This document shows, piece after piece, positions 16,782 to 24,258 of a stretch of 64,000 nucleotides of DNA. Origin of the DNA: DASQZT01 sp963728965 (lineage in GTDB: Bacteria > Acidobacteriota > Terriglobia > Bryobacterales > Bryobacteraceae). The DNA is taken from assembly GCA_963728965.1 (NCBI GenBank), contig CAVSMH010000008.1, forward strand, positions 372,001 to 436,000, in the 5' to 3' direction. The notes beneath the pieces were generated by a model. The model was not told where the DNA came from and did not search any database. It saw only the letters and a list, made by a program, of their open reading frames with translations. How positions within the stretch are numbered: the first letter of the stretch is position 1; each line of letters begins with the position of its first letter. Both the position numbers and the translations under genes were made by a program.

Positions 16782-16798
16782 TGACTCAACTTGAGTCA
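16782..16798. promoter_or_regulatory. 17-bp palindrome just upstream of the DUF3052-like gene
   Basis: TGACTCAA-C-TTGAGTCA: perfect 8-bp arms around one base, ending 3 bp before ATG 16802 and covering its Shine-Dalgarno region. It shares the TGACTC/GAGTCA half-sites with the hairpin at 16715-16737. It could be an operator or an RNA hairpin that masks the start. Confidence 0.5.
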
Positions 16799-16801
16799 CC
16801 G

Positions 16802-17584
16802 ATGGCCCGTGCTCTTGTGATTCACTACGATCCCGCCGAAGCGGCCGCTCTAGCCGAACGCGTCCGCCGCCATGGCTATGCACCCGAGGTCTACGAGCGG
16901 CGCGGCGCCGCCGGCGTGAGCCGGATCGGCGAGAGCCCGCCGGAGGTGGTCGTTATCGATCTCCGCCGCATGCCCTCCTACGGCCGCTGGATGGGAGCGC
17001 TGCTGCGCGAGCACAAATCCACCCGCCGCATTCCGCTCGTCTTCGTCAACGGCGATCCCGAAAAAACACGCCTGGTCCGCAAGCTCCTTCCGGATGCGTT
17101 CTTCACGCCCCTGGCGGGCCTGGGGCTTTCCATCCGGAAGGTCTTGGCCGCGGCGCCAAGGGAGCCCGTGCTGCCCGATGCCACCCGCATCCCGGCGGCC
17201 GGCAAGCTGAACATCCGCGAAGGCGCGGCCGTTTGCCTGCTGAACGCGCCCGCCGGCTTCCCCGCCCAATTGGGTCCCGTCCCGCCGGGAGTCCGTTTTG
17301 AGACCGCACCCGACGATGCCGCCACCGTCCTCTTCTTCGCCCAGTCCGCCGCCCGCCTGGCCCGCCAGTTGCCGCATCTGGCGGCCGGCCTTCGCCCCGG
17401 CCGTGCCCTTTGGGTAGTCTGGCCGAAGAAAGCCTCGGGCGTCGCCACCGACATCTCCATGCCAGGCATCTTGGAGTGCTGCTCGAACCTGGGGCTCTCT
17501 TGCCACAAGCTCTGCGCGGTCGACAAAACCTGGTCCGCCATCGGTATCTCCCGCCCCTCCGCCCGCAAGCCCGCCAGGCGGTGA
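16802..17584 (+). CDS. Receiver-like domain plus DUF3052-like C-terminal domain
   Basis: 260 aa from ATG 16802 (a GTG at 16775 is an alternative). The first ~120 residues resemble a receiver (ALVIHYDPAEAAALAERVRRHG, EVVVIDLRRMPSYG, IPLVFVNGD), but the acidic pair is lost. The second half contains the DUF3052-type strands GRALWVVWPKKASGVATDIS and HKLCAVDKTWSAIGISR. Its function is unknown. It follows the AAA+-receiver gene by 81 bp, with two related palindromes between. It could be read together with that gene or be separately regulated. Confidence 0.65.
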   Translation: MARALVIHYDPAEAAALAERVRRHGYAPEVYERRGAAGVSRIGESPPEVVVIDLRRMPSYGRWMGALLREHKSTRRIPLVFVNGDPEKTRLVRKLLPDAFFTPLAGLGLSIRKVLAAAPREPVLPDATRIPAAGKLNIREGAAVCLLNAPAGFPAQLGPVPPGVRFETAPDDAATVLFFAQSAARLARQLPHLAAGLRPGRALWVVWPKKASGVATDISMPGILECCSNLGLSCHKLCAVDKTWSAIGISRPSARKPARR

Positions 17585-17611
17585 TCTCGGCTCACATTGG
17601 ATTGAGGAAGG

Positions 17612-17659
17612 TTCTGGCGCGCCCGGAGAGACTCGAACTCCCGACCTACTGGTTCGAAG
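17612..17659 (-). repeat. Distal att-like repeat (duplicated tRNA-Arg 3' half)
   Basis: 48 bp identical to 18494-18541, covering the tRNA from the anticodon loop to past the encoded CCA. The 5' half of the tRNA is absent, so this copy is not a tRNA gene. A further 13-bp echo, TGGTTCGAAGGTC, is shared by 17650-17662 and 18458-18470. Confidence 0.9.
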
Positions 17660-17791
17660 GTCGTAGGAGCGCTGTCTACTGCTTTTGCCCCTGTCTATTA
17701 TCAACTACTTAAGGAACACGCTTGGACGGCAAAAACGCTCGTAGACGGCCGACGAACCGCGTTGCTACCAGGGTTGCTACCAACGAGAACT

Positions 17792-18262
17792 CTATTCAAA
17801 GCGTTCTTTCGTGGCCTTCCATAGTGGGCAGAAGGCGACGTATATCTCCCTGAGAGCTCGGGAGACAAGTTCGTTCACGCGGCAGACTTCGTCCAGGGTA
17901 ATTGGCCGCGACTTTCCGCCCGGCCGGACAGTGATAACCGCGCCATCAACGTAATCCGCCAGGCCGTGCACGAGGTCATTCCTGGCCGCGCCCGCGGATT
18001 CACAGGTCTCTAGTGCCGTGTTCATCGCCTCGCTTGCGTCAAGGTTCGTCTGCTTGCAGCGCTGCGAAAACAGTCGCCTTAAGGTGTCCGTCTTGACCCG
18101 AAACCCCATCCGGCAAGCCGCCTCCCTAGCGGGTTACTGATCCCCCGGGTTCAGGAGCGCGCCGATCATCGTGACGAGAAGTTCTTCGAGGCCGCTGTAG
18201 ACGATCGTCAGCCAACCCAGTTCCGATAGAACATCAGGCGGAATTTTAAAACGTCCGACCAT
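17792..18262 (-). pseudogene. HEPN-like protein gene interrupted by an in-frame TAA
   Basis: Read from ATG 18262, 42 codons lead to TAA (18134-18136). The same frame then runs on, through ATG 18107-18109, to TAG at 17792. Joined, about 155 residues form one helical protein: GWLTIVYSGLEELLVTMIGA, then MGFRVKTDTLRRLF, then RNDLVHG, which fits the HEPN R-x4-6-H motif (R-N-D-L-V-H). Such proteins are common in defence and toxin systems. Either this is a nonsense-broken remnant or only the 105-residue 3' part is made. Codon use is less GC-biased than in the flanks. HEPN assignment is by motif only. Confidence 0.6.
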
Positions 18263-18492
18263 CGTTTATGTTTTTCCCATCGCTTTCGGCTTCCGCCGCG
18301 CCGTCTTTCTCTACACCATCGGACTCCACCCACCCTCTTTGCAGGGCTCCCTCATACGTCGCAATCCCGACGAAATTGCTTTCGTCGAGCTTCCGACGTT
18401 CCGCCGCGGCTGTCGCGCGCTTGGCAGCATCCGGCAGATAATGGACGTGGCGCTGAATGGTTCGAAGGTCAACTGATGTGTAAGTCCTTTGC
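18246..18492 (-). pseudogene. 3' gene fragment, possibly a tyrosine recombinase tail
   Basis: An open frame runs from the att repeat at 18492 to TAA at 18246-18248, with no start. It includes TSVDLRTIQRHVHYLPDAAK and a charged tail (AAAERRKLDES). Position (adjacent to the intact tRNA) and a weak resemblance to the S-V-x(n)-R-x-V-H region of phage integrase C-termini suggest an integrase remnant. The catalytic Tyr would be His. A helix-turn-helix fragment is an alternative reading. It overlaps the HEPN-like start by 17 bp. Confidence 0.35.
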
Positions 18493-18493
18493 C

Positions 18494-18541
18494 TTCTGGC
18501 GCGCCCGGAGAGACTCGAACTCCCGACCTACTGGTTCGAAG
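18494..18541 (-). repeat. Proximal att-like repeat within the intact tRNA-Arg
   Basis: 48 bp identical to 17612-17659; the left 45 bp lie within the tRNA and its CCA end. Together the two copies mark the junctions of the 882-bp remnant. Confidence 0.9.
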
Positions 18542-18573
18542 CCAGCCGCTCTATCCACCTGAGCTACGGGCGC
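18497..18573 (-). tRNA. tRNA-Arg (anticodon TCG)
   Basis: 77 nt including an encoded CCA. Arms read on the minus strand: acceptor GCGCCCG/CGGGCGC, D stem GCTC/GAGC, anticodon stem GCTGG/CCAGT (one G-T pair) with loop CTTCGAA, and T stem GGGAG/CTCTC with TTCGAGT loop. Anticodon TCG reads CGA codons. It has served as an integration site, with its 3' half duplicated at 17612-17659. Confidence 0.97.
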
Positions 18574-18598
18574 GCTCCTTGGCTGATTTTAGCAGGCT

Positions 18599-19453
18599 CT
18601 ACCGCTCGGCTACTACCGGGTTCACCAGTTCGCCGATGCCCCCGATGCGGATCCGCACTTCGTCGCCCGCTTGCAGGAAGCGCGGTGGCTTACGCGCGAA
18701 GCCCACCCCGGCAGGGGTGCCCGTCGCGATGATGTCGCCCGGCTCCAGCGTGAATACGCTCGACAGATGCGCGATCAATCGCGGCACCTGGAAGATCAGG
18801 TTGCTGGTGTTCGAGTCCTGCATCACCTCGCCGTTCAGGGTGAGCGAGATGGGCAGCTTGTGCGGATCCTCGATCTCATCGGCGGTCACCACCGCCGGGC
18901 CGATCGGCGCGAACGTGTCGAAGGTCTTGCCGATCATCCATTGGCTGGTGGCCATCTGGAAATCGCGGGCGCTCACGTCGTTCACGATGGTGTAGCCGAA
19001 AACGTGATCGCGCCAGGATGTCTCGGGGATGTGGCGGCCGCCGCGGCCGATCACCACGGCGAATTCCGCTTCATAATCGGGACGCGTCGAATTCTTCGGG
19101 AGCACAATCGGCTGCCCGGGACCGATCACCGCCGTCGCAAACTTCGCGAACACCGTGGGCACCTCCGGAATCGGCAGGTTGGACTCACGGGCATGGTCGC
19201 GGTAGTTCAAACCGATACAGATGATCTTGGGCGGCCGGGGTATGGGCGCAGCCAGGTGCACCGTGGCCGGGTCGAGGCTCTCGCCGCCCGGCGCGCGCTC
19301 CACCCAACGCGCCGCGCGGTCCAGCGCATCGGCTCCACCGGCGATCAGGGACACCAGGCTGTCGAAGCCCGCATCGCGCAACCCGATCACCTGGTCGTCG
19401 AACGCGATGCCCGGCTCGGTGTAGCCCTCTCTGCGGATCGTAACGAATCGCAT
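18599..19453 (-). CDS. Fumarylacetoacetate hydrolase family protein
   Basis: 284 aa. The FAH C-terminal domain is intact: KIICIGLNYRDHARE, then the metal-binding PDYEAEFAVVIGR with its E-x-E pattern, YTIVNDVSARDFQ, GKTFDTFAPIGP, and the closing GDIIATGTPAGVGFARKPP. The family cleaves or decarboxylates beta-diketo acids in aromatic-compound degradation (for example 2-hydroxyhepta-2,4-diene-1,7-dioate isomerase or acylpyruvase). No pathway partners are nearby, so the substrate is unassigned. Confidence 0.93.
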   Translation of the reverse strand: MRFVTIRREGYTEPGIAFDDQVIGLRDAGFDSLVSLIAGGADALDRAARWVERAPGGESLDPATVHLAAPIPRPPKIICIGLNYRDHARESNLPIPEVPTVFAKFATAVIGPGQPIVLPKNSTRPDYEAEFAVVIGRGGRHIPETSWRDHVFGYTIVNDVSARDFQMATSQWMIGKTFDTFAPIGPAVVTADEIEDPHKLPISLTLNGEVMQDSNTSNLIFQVPRLIAHLSSVFTLEPGDIIATGTPAGVGFARKPPRFLQAGDEVRIRIGGIGELVNPVVAER

Positions 19454-19498
19454 GTCATTTCGAGTGTAGCGCCGGTGCGATTGCGCAGCGGGCGGCCC

Positions 19499-20404
19499 TC
19501 AGCAAGGCCGGCTGACCGCCGGCCTTTCCTCACGCACGATGCGCACCGCGCCCGGTTCGGGACAAATGGTGCGGCCATGCTTCTGCGCCCACACCTGCGT
19601 GAACTCCGCCCCCAGCAGAAAAATCATCGAAGAATAGTACGTCCACAGCAGAATCAGGGCCAGCGAACCGGCGGCGCCATACGGCGTCAGTACGCTGCTG
19701 CTGCCGAGATACAGGCCTACCAGAGACTTGCCCACCACGAACAAACCTGCCGTGGTGGCGGCTCCGACGATGACATCCCGCCACTCGACCCGCGCGTCGG
19801 GCAGCACTTTGTACAGGGAACCGAATAACAAGGTGATGACCCCGAAGGAAAGCACAGAACTCGCCACGCGCAGCATGCCGTGCGATAGAAACGAGGGCAG
19901 GTACTGCGTCACCGTATCGCCGACCGCGCTCAGGGCGGCGCTGAACGCGAGCGATACCAGCAGCAGAAAGCCGATCGCCAGGATCATCCCGAACGACAAT
20001 ACCCGCTTCAGGAAAAAATCCCGGATGCTGTTGGATGCCGGCTTCACCTCCCAGGCGCGATTCAGCGAGGCCTGGAGTTGCGCGAACGCGGTGGTCGCGG
20101 CAAAGACCAGAGCGGCCACGCCAAGGGCGGTAGCGAGTCCTCCCGAATCGGCCAGACTGAACTGGGCGACCATGGTCTGCACCTGTTCGGCCGCGCGCAC
20201 ACCGACCAGTCCGCGAATCTGGTCCAGGATTCTTCCTTGCACCGCGGCCCGGCCGAAGATCGAACCGACGACCGCTATCACAATCACCAGCAGCGGCGGA
20301 AGAGAGAACACGGTGTAGTAGGCGAGCGCTGCCGCCATGGATGGACAGTCGTCGTCGATGAACTCTTCGAGGGTGCGTTGCAGGGTGACGGGCACAAGCT
20401 TCAT
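19499..20404 (-). CDS. YihY/BrkB family inner-membrane protein
   Basis: 301 aa from ATG 20404. The family opening EEFIDDDCPSMAAALAYYTVFSLPPLL (the residues after Met1-Lys2) and about six membrane segments are present, with LTPYGAAGSLALILLWTYYS and FLLGAEFTQVWA in the last third. Members were once labelled ribonuclease BN but are membrane proteins of uncertain transport function. The frame is open further upstream to 20602, but those residues look non-coding. It stands divergent from the chemoreceptor gene. Confidence 0.9.
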   Translation of the reverse strand: MKLVPVTLQRTLEEFIDDDCPSMAAALAYYTVFSLPPLLVIVIAVVGSIFGRAAVQGRILDQIRGLVGVRAAEQVQTMVAQFSLADSGGLATALGVAALVFAATTAFAQLQASLNRAWEVKPASNSIRDFFLKRVLSFGMILAIGFLLLVSLAFSAALSAVGDTVTQYLPSFLSHGMLRVASSVLSFGVITLLFGSLYKVLPDARVEWRDVIVGAATTAGLFVVGKSLVGLYLGSSSVLTPYGAAGSLALILLWTYYSSMIFLLGAEFTQVWAQKHGRTICPEPGAVRIVREERPAVSRPC

Positions 20405-20655
20405 GGACAGCTCTTCTTTCACTAATAGCGCGATTCCGTGAGATTGCGGCGAAACAGGTCGGGCGGACCGTGGTGGTCGGAACGTTTCTGCCGGCATGTC
20501 CGTGGGTAGGCGGACCGGTTCGCGTTCGCGAACGCCCGGGTCCGCATTATGAACCCTTCCTTCGGCGGCGGCCCGGCGGCTGGCGTCAAACGATTGATTC
20601 ATTGGGCCGAGGACCGGGCCCGCCGGGTGGCAGAAGGCTTGCCTTGAGACGCGGC

Positions 20656-22086
20656 ATGAAGAGTTCTCTGACGATTGGAAAGCGCCTGAGCATGGCGTTC
20701 GGACTGCTCATGGCGGGCGTGGCGGTGTTGGGCGCGGTCAGTCTCTACGCGAACTCGCGAACCCGGAAGGCCTTCCACGCAATCCAGGTGGATTCCCTGC
20801 CTGGCATCTATCAGATTGGCCGCCTGGCCGACACCGTGGGCCACCTCCGGGTGCTGACCCTGATGCACGTAGGTTCGCCGACCGCCGAAAAGAAGGCGCC
20901 GTTCCGGGCGGAGATCACCAGCCGCATCGGCGATTTTCAGGACGTCTTGAAACTCTATGAAGCGACCATGACCACCGATCGGGACCGGGAGCTGTTCCGC
21001 CCGATTGCACCGGCGTTCGCGGCGTACCGGGAAACCGTGAACCGGGTGCTCGAACTGAGCGACGCCGCTCGGCAGGCGGAGGCCAACGATCTCTACATCA
21101 CCCGGGGGCGGTCGCAAGTTTTGAAACTGGTCGATGCCATCAATGCCGAAATCGCATTCAATAAGAGCAATGGCGACCGCAACGCCGAAGAGGCCACCAG
21201 CGCCGCGCAGACCGTGGACCGGTGGACCTGGGGGCTGCTGCTGGGCTTGCTGCTGCTGGGCGGCGGGGCGGCAGCGAGGCTGGTTTTCGGCCTGAACCGG
21301 ACGCTGCGCCGCACGGTCGCGGAATTGAGCGGCGCTGCGCAACAGGTGGGCGCCGCGGCACGGGAAATCGCCGCCGGCAGCCAGTCGCTGGCGCAGGGGG
21401 CGAGCGAGCAGGCGGCATCGCTCGAAGAGACCTCCGCGTCGAGCGAGCAGATCAGCGCGATGACCGCGGCCAATGCCTCCAAATCGTCGGAGGCCAGCGC
21501 GCGGATGGCGCTCGCCGGCCAGCACATCGCCAACGCCAACGGCGCGCTGGAGTCGATGGTACGGTCGATGCGCGATATCAACAGCTCGAGCGAGAAGATC
21601 TCGAAAATCATCAAGGTGATTGACGAGATCGCTTTTCAGACCAACATTCTGGCGCTGAACGCGGCGGTGGAGGCGGCACGGGCGGGCCAGGCGGGGGCGG
21701 GTTTTGCCGTGGTGGCCGATGAAGTGCGCAGCCTGGCGCAACGCAGCGCCCAGGCGGCGAAAGACACGGCGAGCCTGATCGAGGAGTCGATCGACCATTC
21801 CCACGACGGTCAGTCGAGCGTGGATCGCGTCACCGGTGTGCTGCGCGGTGTCACCGAAAGCGCAAGCGAGGCCAGGGCGCTGGTCGAAGCCGTGAACCAG
21901 GGTAGCCAGGAACAGGCGCGCGGCATCGACCAGATCGCCCGGTCTGTCGTGGAGATGCAGCAGGTTACGCAGCGGAATGCGGCTGGAGCAGAGGAGAGCG
22001 CCGCCGCCGGCGAGGAGCTGAGCTCGCAATCGGAGAGCCTGAATGCCATCGTCGAAAAGCTCTCCCAACTGGTAGGAGCCGCATAA
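20656..22086 (+). CDS. Methyl-accepting chemotaxis protein
   Basis: 476 aa from ATG 20656. TM1 covers residues about 11-32. A periplasmic four-helix-bundle (4HB-type) sensor follows to about 185, then TM2 (WTWGLLLGLLLLGGGAAARL), a short linker in place of a full HAMP, and the cytoplasmic coiled-coil. The signalling tip is canonical: DEIAFQTNILALNAAVEAAR, with FAVVADEVRSLAQRSAQAAKD. Gln/Glu methylation positions flank it. It is 2 bp upstream of a CheW-type coupler gene and so forms a receptor-coupler pair. No cheA, cheR or cheB lies in the window. Confidence 0.96.
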   Translation: MKSSLTIGKRLSMAFGLLMAGVAVLGAVSLYANSRTRKAFHAIQVDSLPGIYQIGRLADTVGHLRVLTLMHVGSPTAEKKAPFRAEITSRIGDFQDVLKLYEATMTTDRDRELFRPIAPAFAAYRETVNRVLELSDAARQAEANDLYITRGRSQVLKLVDAINAEIAFNKSNGDRNAEEATSAAQTVDRWTWGLLLGLLLLGGGAAARLVFGLNRTLRRTVAELSGAAQQVGAAAREIAAGSQSLAQGASEQAASLEETSASSEQISAMTAANASKSSEASARMALAGQHIANANGALESMVRSMRDINSSSEKISKIIKVIDEIAFQTNILALNAAVEAARAGQAGAGFAVVADEVRSLAQRSAQAAKDTASLIEESIDHSHDGQSSVDRVTGVLRGVTESASEARALVEAVNQGSQEQARGIDQIARSVVEMQQVTQRNAAGAEESAAAGEELSSQSESLNAIVEKLSQLVGAA

Positions 22087-22088
22087 AC

Positions 22089-22952
22089 ATGGAAACCACA
22101 CTCGATGCCATCTGGTTGGTCGTCGAAGTCAACCGCCAGCCGCTGGCCTTCCCCTGTGCCGCCACGAAAGAGATGGTGATCCTGCCGGCGGTCACCGAGG
22201 TTCCGCACGTGCCGCCGTACGTGCGGGGAGTCATCAACCTGCGCGGTCAGGTGCTGCCCGTGGTCGACCTGCGCAAGCGGCTGGGCATGCAAACCGCGGC
22301 GGAAGAAGCCGAGGAATTGTGCGCGCTGATGCGGACGTTGGCCCAGGATCATCGCCGGTGGCTGGATAACCTGCTGGCCTCGGTGGTCGAGCAGCGCGCA
22401 TTCACGTGCACCAGCGATCCGCACGCCTGCGCCTTCGGCCGGTGGTACGACAGCTATCACAGCGACAACCTCCTGGTGGCGCAATTCCTCAAGAGGTTCA
22501 CCGCGCCGCACCAGCGCCTGCACGCGCTCGCCGGCGCGGTGGAGACGCTGATCGGAAGCGGACGCCGGGAGGAAGCCATGCAAACGCTCGAGGGGGCGCG
22601 CGGGACCGTGCTCACGCCGATAATGGATCTGTTTGCGGAGTTCGAGACGGTGGTGCGCACGAGCCGCCGCGAAATCGCTATCGTGCTGGAATGCGAGGGC
22701 AGGCAGTTCGCGGTGTGCGTGGATGGCGTGGAATCGGTGGAGAAGCTGACCGGAGAGGGAATGGAAGAGCTGGGCTCGCTTGGATTGCGGGTGCCGGCAG
22801 GGATCTGTGTGGCGGCGGCGAAGCGCGCCAAAGACAACCGGCCGGTGCTCACGCTGGCAGCCGAGCGGATCCTGGGCAGCGCGGGATTGGCCACCAGCGA
22901 ATCCGCATCGGCGGCAAGGCGGGACGGCTGGAAGGCCTCCAGGGCAGCCTGA
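22089..22952 (+). CDS. CheW coupling protein with an inserted CZB zinc-binding domain
   Basis: 287 aa, about 1.8 times a normal CheW. Residues 1-70 are the first CheW half (VPPYVRGVINLRGQVLPVVDLR). Residues about 75-190 form a four-helix CZB domain with candidate zinc ligands H88, C114 (in CAFGRWYDSY), and H141 or H145. The second CheW half resumes at about 195 (AIVLECEGRQFAVCVDGVESVEKL). CZB domains sense zinc or hypochlorous acid through the Cys-Zn centre in chemoreceptors and cyclases. Here the sensor sits inside the coupler itself. It is co-transcribed with the chemoreceptor. Confidence 0.85.
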   Translation: METTLDAIWLVVEVNRQPLAFPCAATKEMVILPAVTEVPHVPPYVRGVINLRGQVLPVVDLRKRLGMQTAAEEAEELCALMRTLAQDHRRWLDNLLASVVEQRAFTCTSDPHACAFGRWYDSYHSDNLLVAQFLKRFTAPHQRLHALAGAVETLIGSGRREEAMQTLEGARGTVLTPIMDLFAEFETVVRTSRREIAIVLECEGRQFAVCVDGVESVEKLTGEGMEELGSLGLRVPAGICVAAAKRAKDNRPVLTLAAERILGSAGLATSESASAARRDGWKASRAA

Positions 22953-22988
22953 AGCATCCGTTGCCACGCCCCTTGGCTGGCCCGAGCC

Positions 22989-23777
22989 TCAGGCCGGCCT
23001 GGGCACGACGCGCCGGCGCTTCGCCGCCAGGAAATGCGCGGCGCCGGCGGCGAACAGGGCGAGCGAAATCCACTGGGAGGTATCGAGAGGGCCGCCCAGG
23101 AGATTCCCTTGTTCGTGGAACCGGAAAAATTCCACCAGGAAACGCACCGCCGAATACAACATGAGGTACAGGCTGATGATGTCCCCTTTGGAGTGGGGGC
23201 TGTGGAAGCGCCACCAGAGCAGGCCGAAAATGGCGAATTCGGCAAAGGCTTCGTAGAGCTGGGTGGGGTGAAGCGGTATGTTGAGCGGCACGCCAACCAG
23301 TTCGCGCGAGACGGGGTTGGTAAACGTCACCGCCCAGGGAAGGTGGGATTCGACGCCCCAGCAGCAACCCGCCGAAAAGCATCCCAGGCGGCCGATGCCG
23401 TGGCCCAAAGCGATGCCGGGGGCGAAGACATCGGCGGTGAGCAGCAGGGGCAGGCCGGTTCGCCGCATGTAATACCAGGACACCGCGAGCGCGGCGATCA
23501 GCCCGCCGTAGAAGACCCCGCCCGCCTGCAAGGTGGCCAGGGAGAAGATCTCGCCGGGATGGTCGATGTAGTAACCCGCATCGACGACGAACATCATGAG
23601 TTTGGCGCCGGCAATCGCGGCCAGTGCGCAATAGATGCCCAGGTTGGTGACCGCTTCGGCGTTCAGGCCGGACTGGCGGGCCAGGCGCGAGGCCACCCAC
23701 AAGGCGACCAGAAACGCCGCCGCGACCAGGACGCCGTAGGTGTGCAGAAACGAAAGATGAAAAATCTCAGGATACAT
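22989..23777 (-). CDS. lgt: Phosphatidylglycerol--prolipoprotein diacylglyceryl transferase
   Basis: 262 aa with seven membrane segments. Key family regions: YGVLVAAAFLVALWV at the start, GGLIAALAVSWYYMRR, and the signature FAPGIALGHGIGRLGCFSAGCCWG carrying the essential His-Gly-Arg cluster, with HPTQLYEA later. It transfers diacylglycerol to the lipobox Cys of prolipoproteins in the inner membrane. It overlaps lspA by 11 bp, so the first two lipoprotein-maturation enzymes are translated together. Confidence 0.97.
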   Translation of the reverse strand: MYPEIFHLSFLHTYGVLVAAAFLVALWVASRLARQSGLNAEAVTNLGIYCALAAIAGAKLMMFVVDAGYYIDHPGEIFSLATLQAGGVFYGGLIAALAVSWYYMRRTGLPLLLTADVFAPGIALGHGIGRLGCFSAGCCWGVESHLPWAVTFTNPVSRELVGVPLNIPLHPTQLYEAFAEFAIFGLLWWRFHSPHSKGDIISLYLMLYSAVRFLVEFFRFHEQGNLLGGPLDTSQWISLALFAAGAAHFLAAKRRRVVPRPA

Positions 23778-24258
23778 TGGCCGTTCGCTTGGATCGGAGG
23801 AGGTCGATCATGAGCAGACTGCTGCCTACCACGATCGCCGAATCCGCCATGTTGAAGGCGGGCCACTGGTAGCCGCGAATATAGAAGACCAGGAAGTCGG
23901 TGACATGGCCAAACACCATGCGGTCGAAGACGTTGCCCGCGGCGCCGCCCAGAATGAAGGAGAGGCCCCACAGCGAGAGGCGGTCCAGCCGGCGGGCATT
24001 CCAAAGCATGAGGCTGACGACGATCACGGCCGCCAGCGAGGTGACCACCAGGAGCGTGGTGCGCCACTCCCAGGTGGATTCGTTGAACAGTCCGAACGCC
24101 ACGCCGCGATTTTGGGAACGCACGATATCGAAGAAGCCCGGGATCACCCGGTAGGTATCGAAGAACGACACGTGCGTATCGATGATCCACTTGGTGAGGC
24201 GGTCGAGCGCAAAAATGGCCCCGGCCGTGAGATAGGCTTTCCAGCGAAGGTCATCCAT
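23767..24258 (-). CDS. lspA: Lipoprotein signal peptidase II
   Basis: 163 aa with four membrane segments. Both catalytic motifs are present: the N-A-S-type block GGAAGNVFDRMVFGHVTDF and the second aspartate in WPAFNMADSAIVVG. LDRLTKWII gives the first conserved Asp/Lys. It cleaves the signal peptide of diacylglyceryl-modified prolipoproteins. Its start overlaps the ileS stop by 8 bp and its end overlaps lgt. Confidence 0.97.
   Translation of the reverse strand: MDDLRWKAYLTAGAIFALDRLTKWIIDTHVSFFDTYRVIPGFFDIVRSQNRGVAFGLFNESTWEWRTTLLVVTSLAAVIVVSLMLWNARRLDRLSLWGLSFILGGAAGNVFDRMVFGHVTDFLVFYIRGYQWPAFNMADSAIVVGSSLLMIDLLRSKRTANVS

Larger units (their letters stand above)
17612..18541. mobile_element. 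Remnant integrated element at tRNA-Arg, bounded by 48-bp repeats
   Basis: Perfect 48-bp copies of the tRNA-Arg 3' half lie at 17612-17659 and 18494-18541, 882 bp apart. The intact tRNA is at the right-hand copy, as left by a site-specific element that integrates into a tRNA 3' end. The content is alien in base use. It holds an interrupted HEPN-like gene and, against the intact tRNA, a short fragment that may come from the integrase. No functional recombinase remains, so this is a decayed or internally deleted element. Confidence 0.75.
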
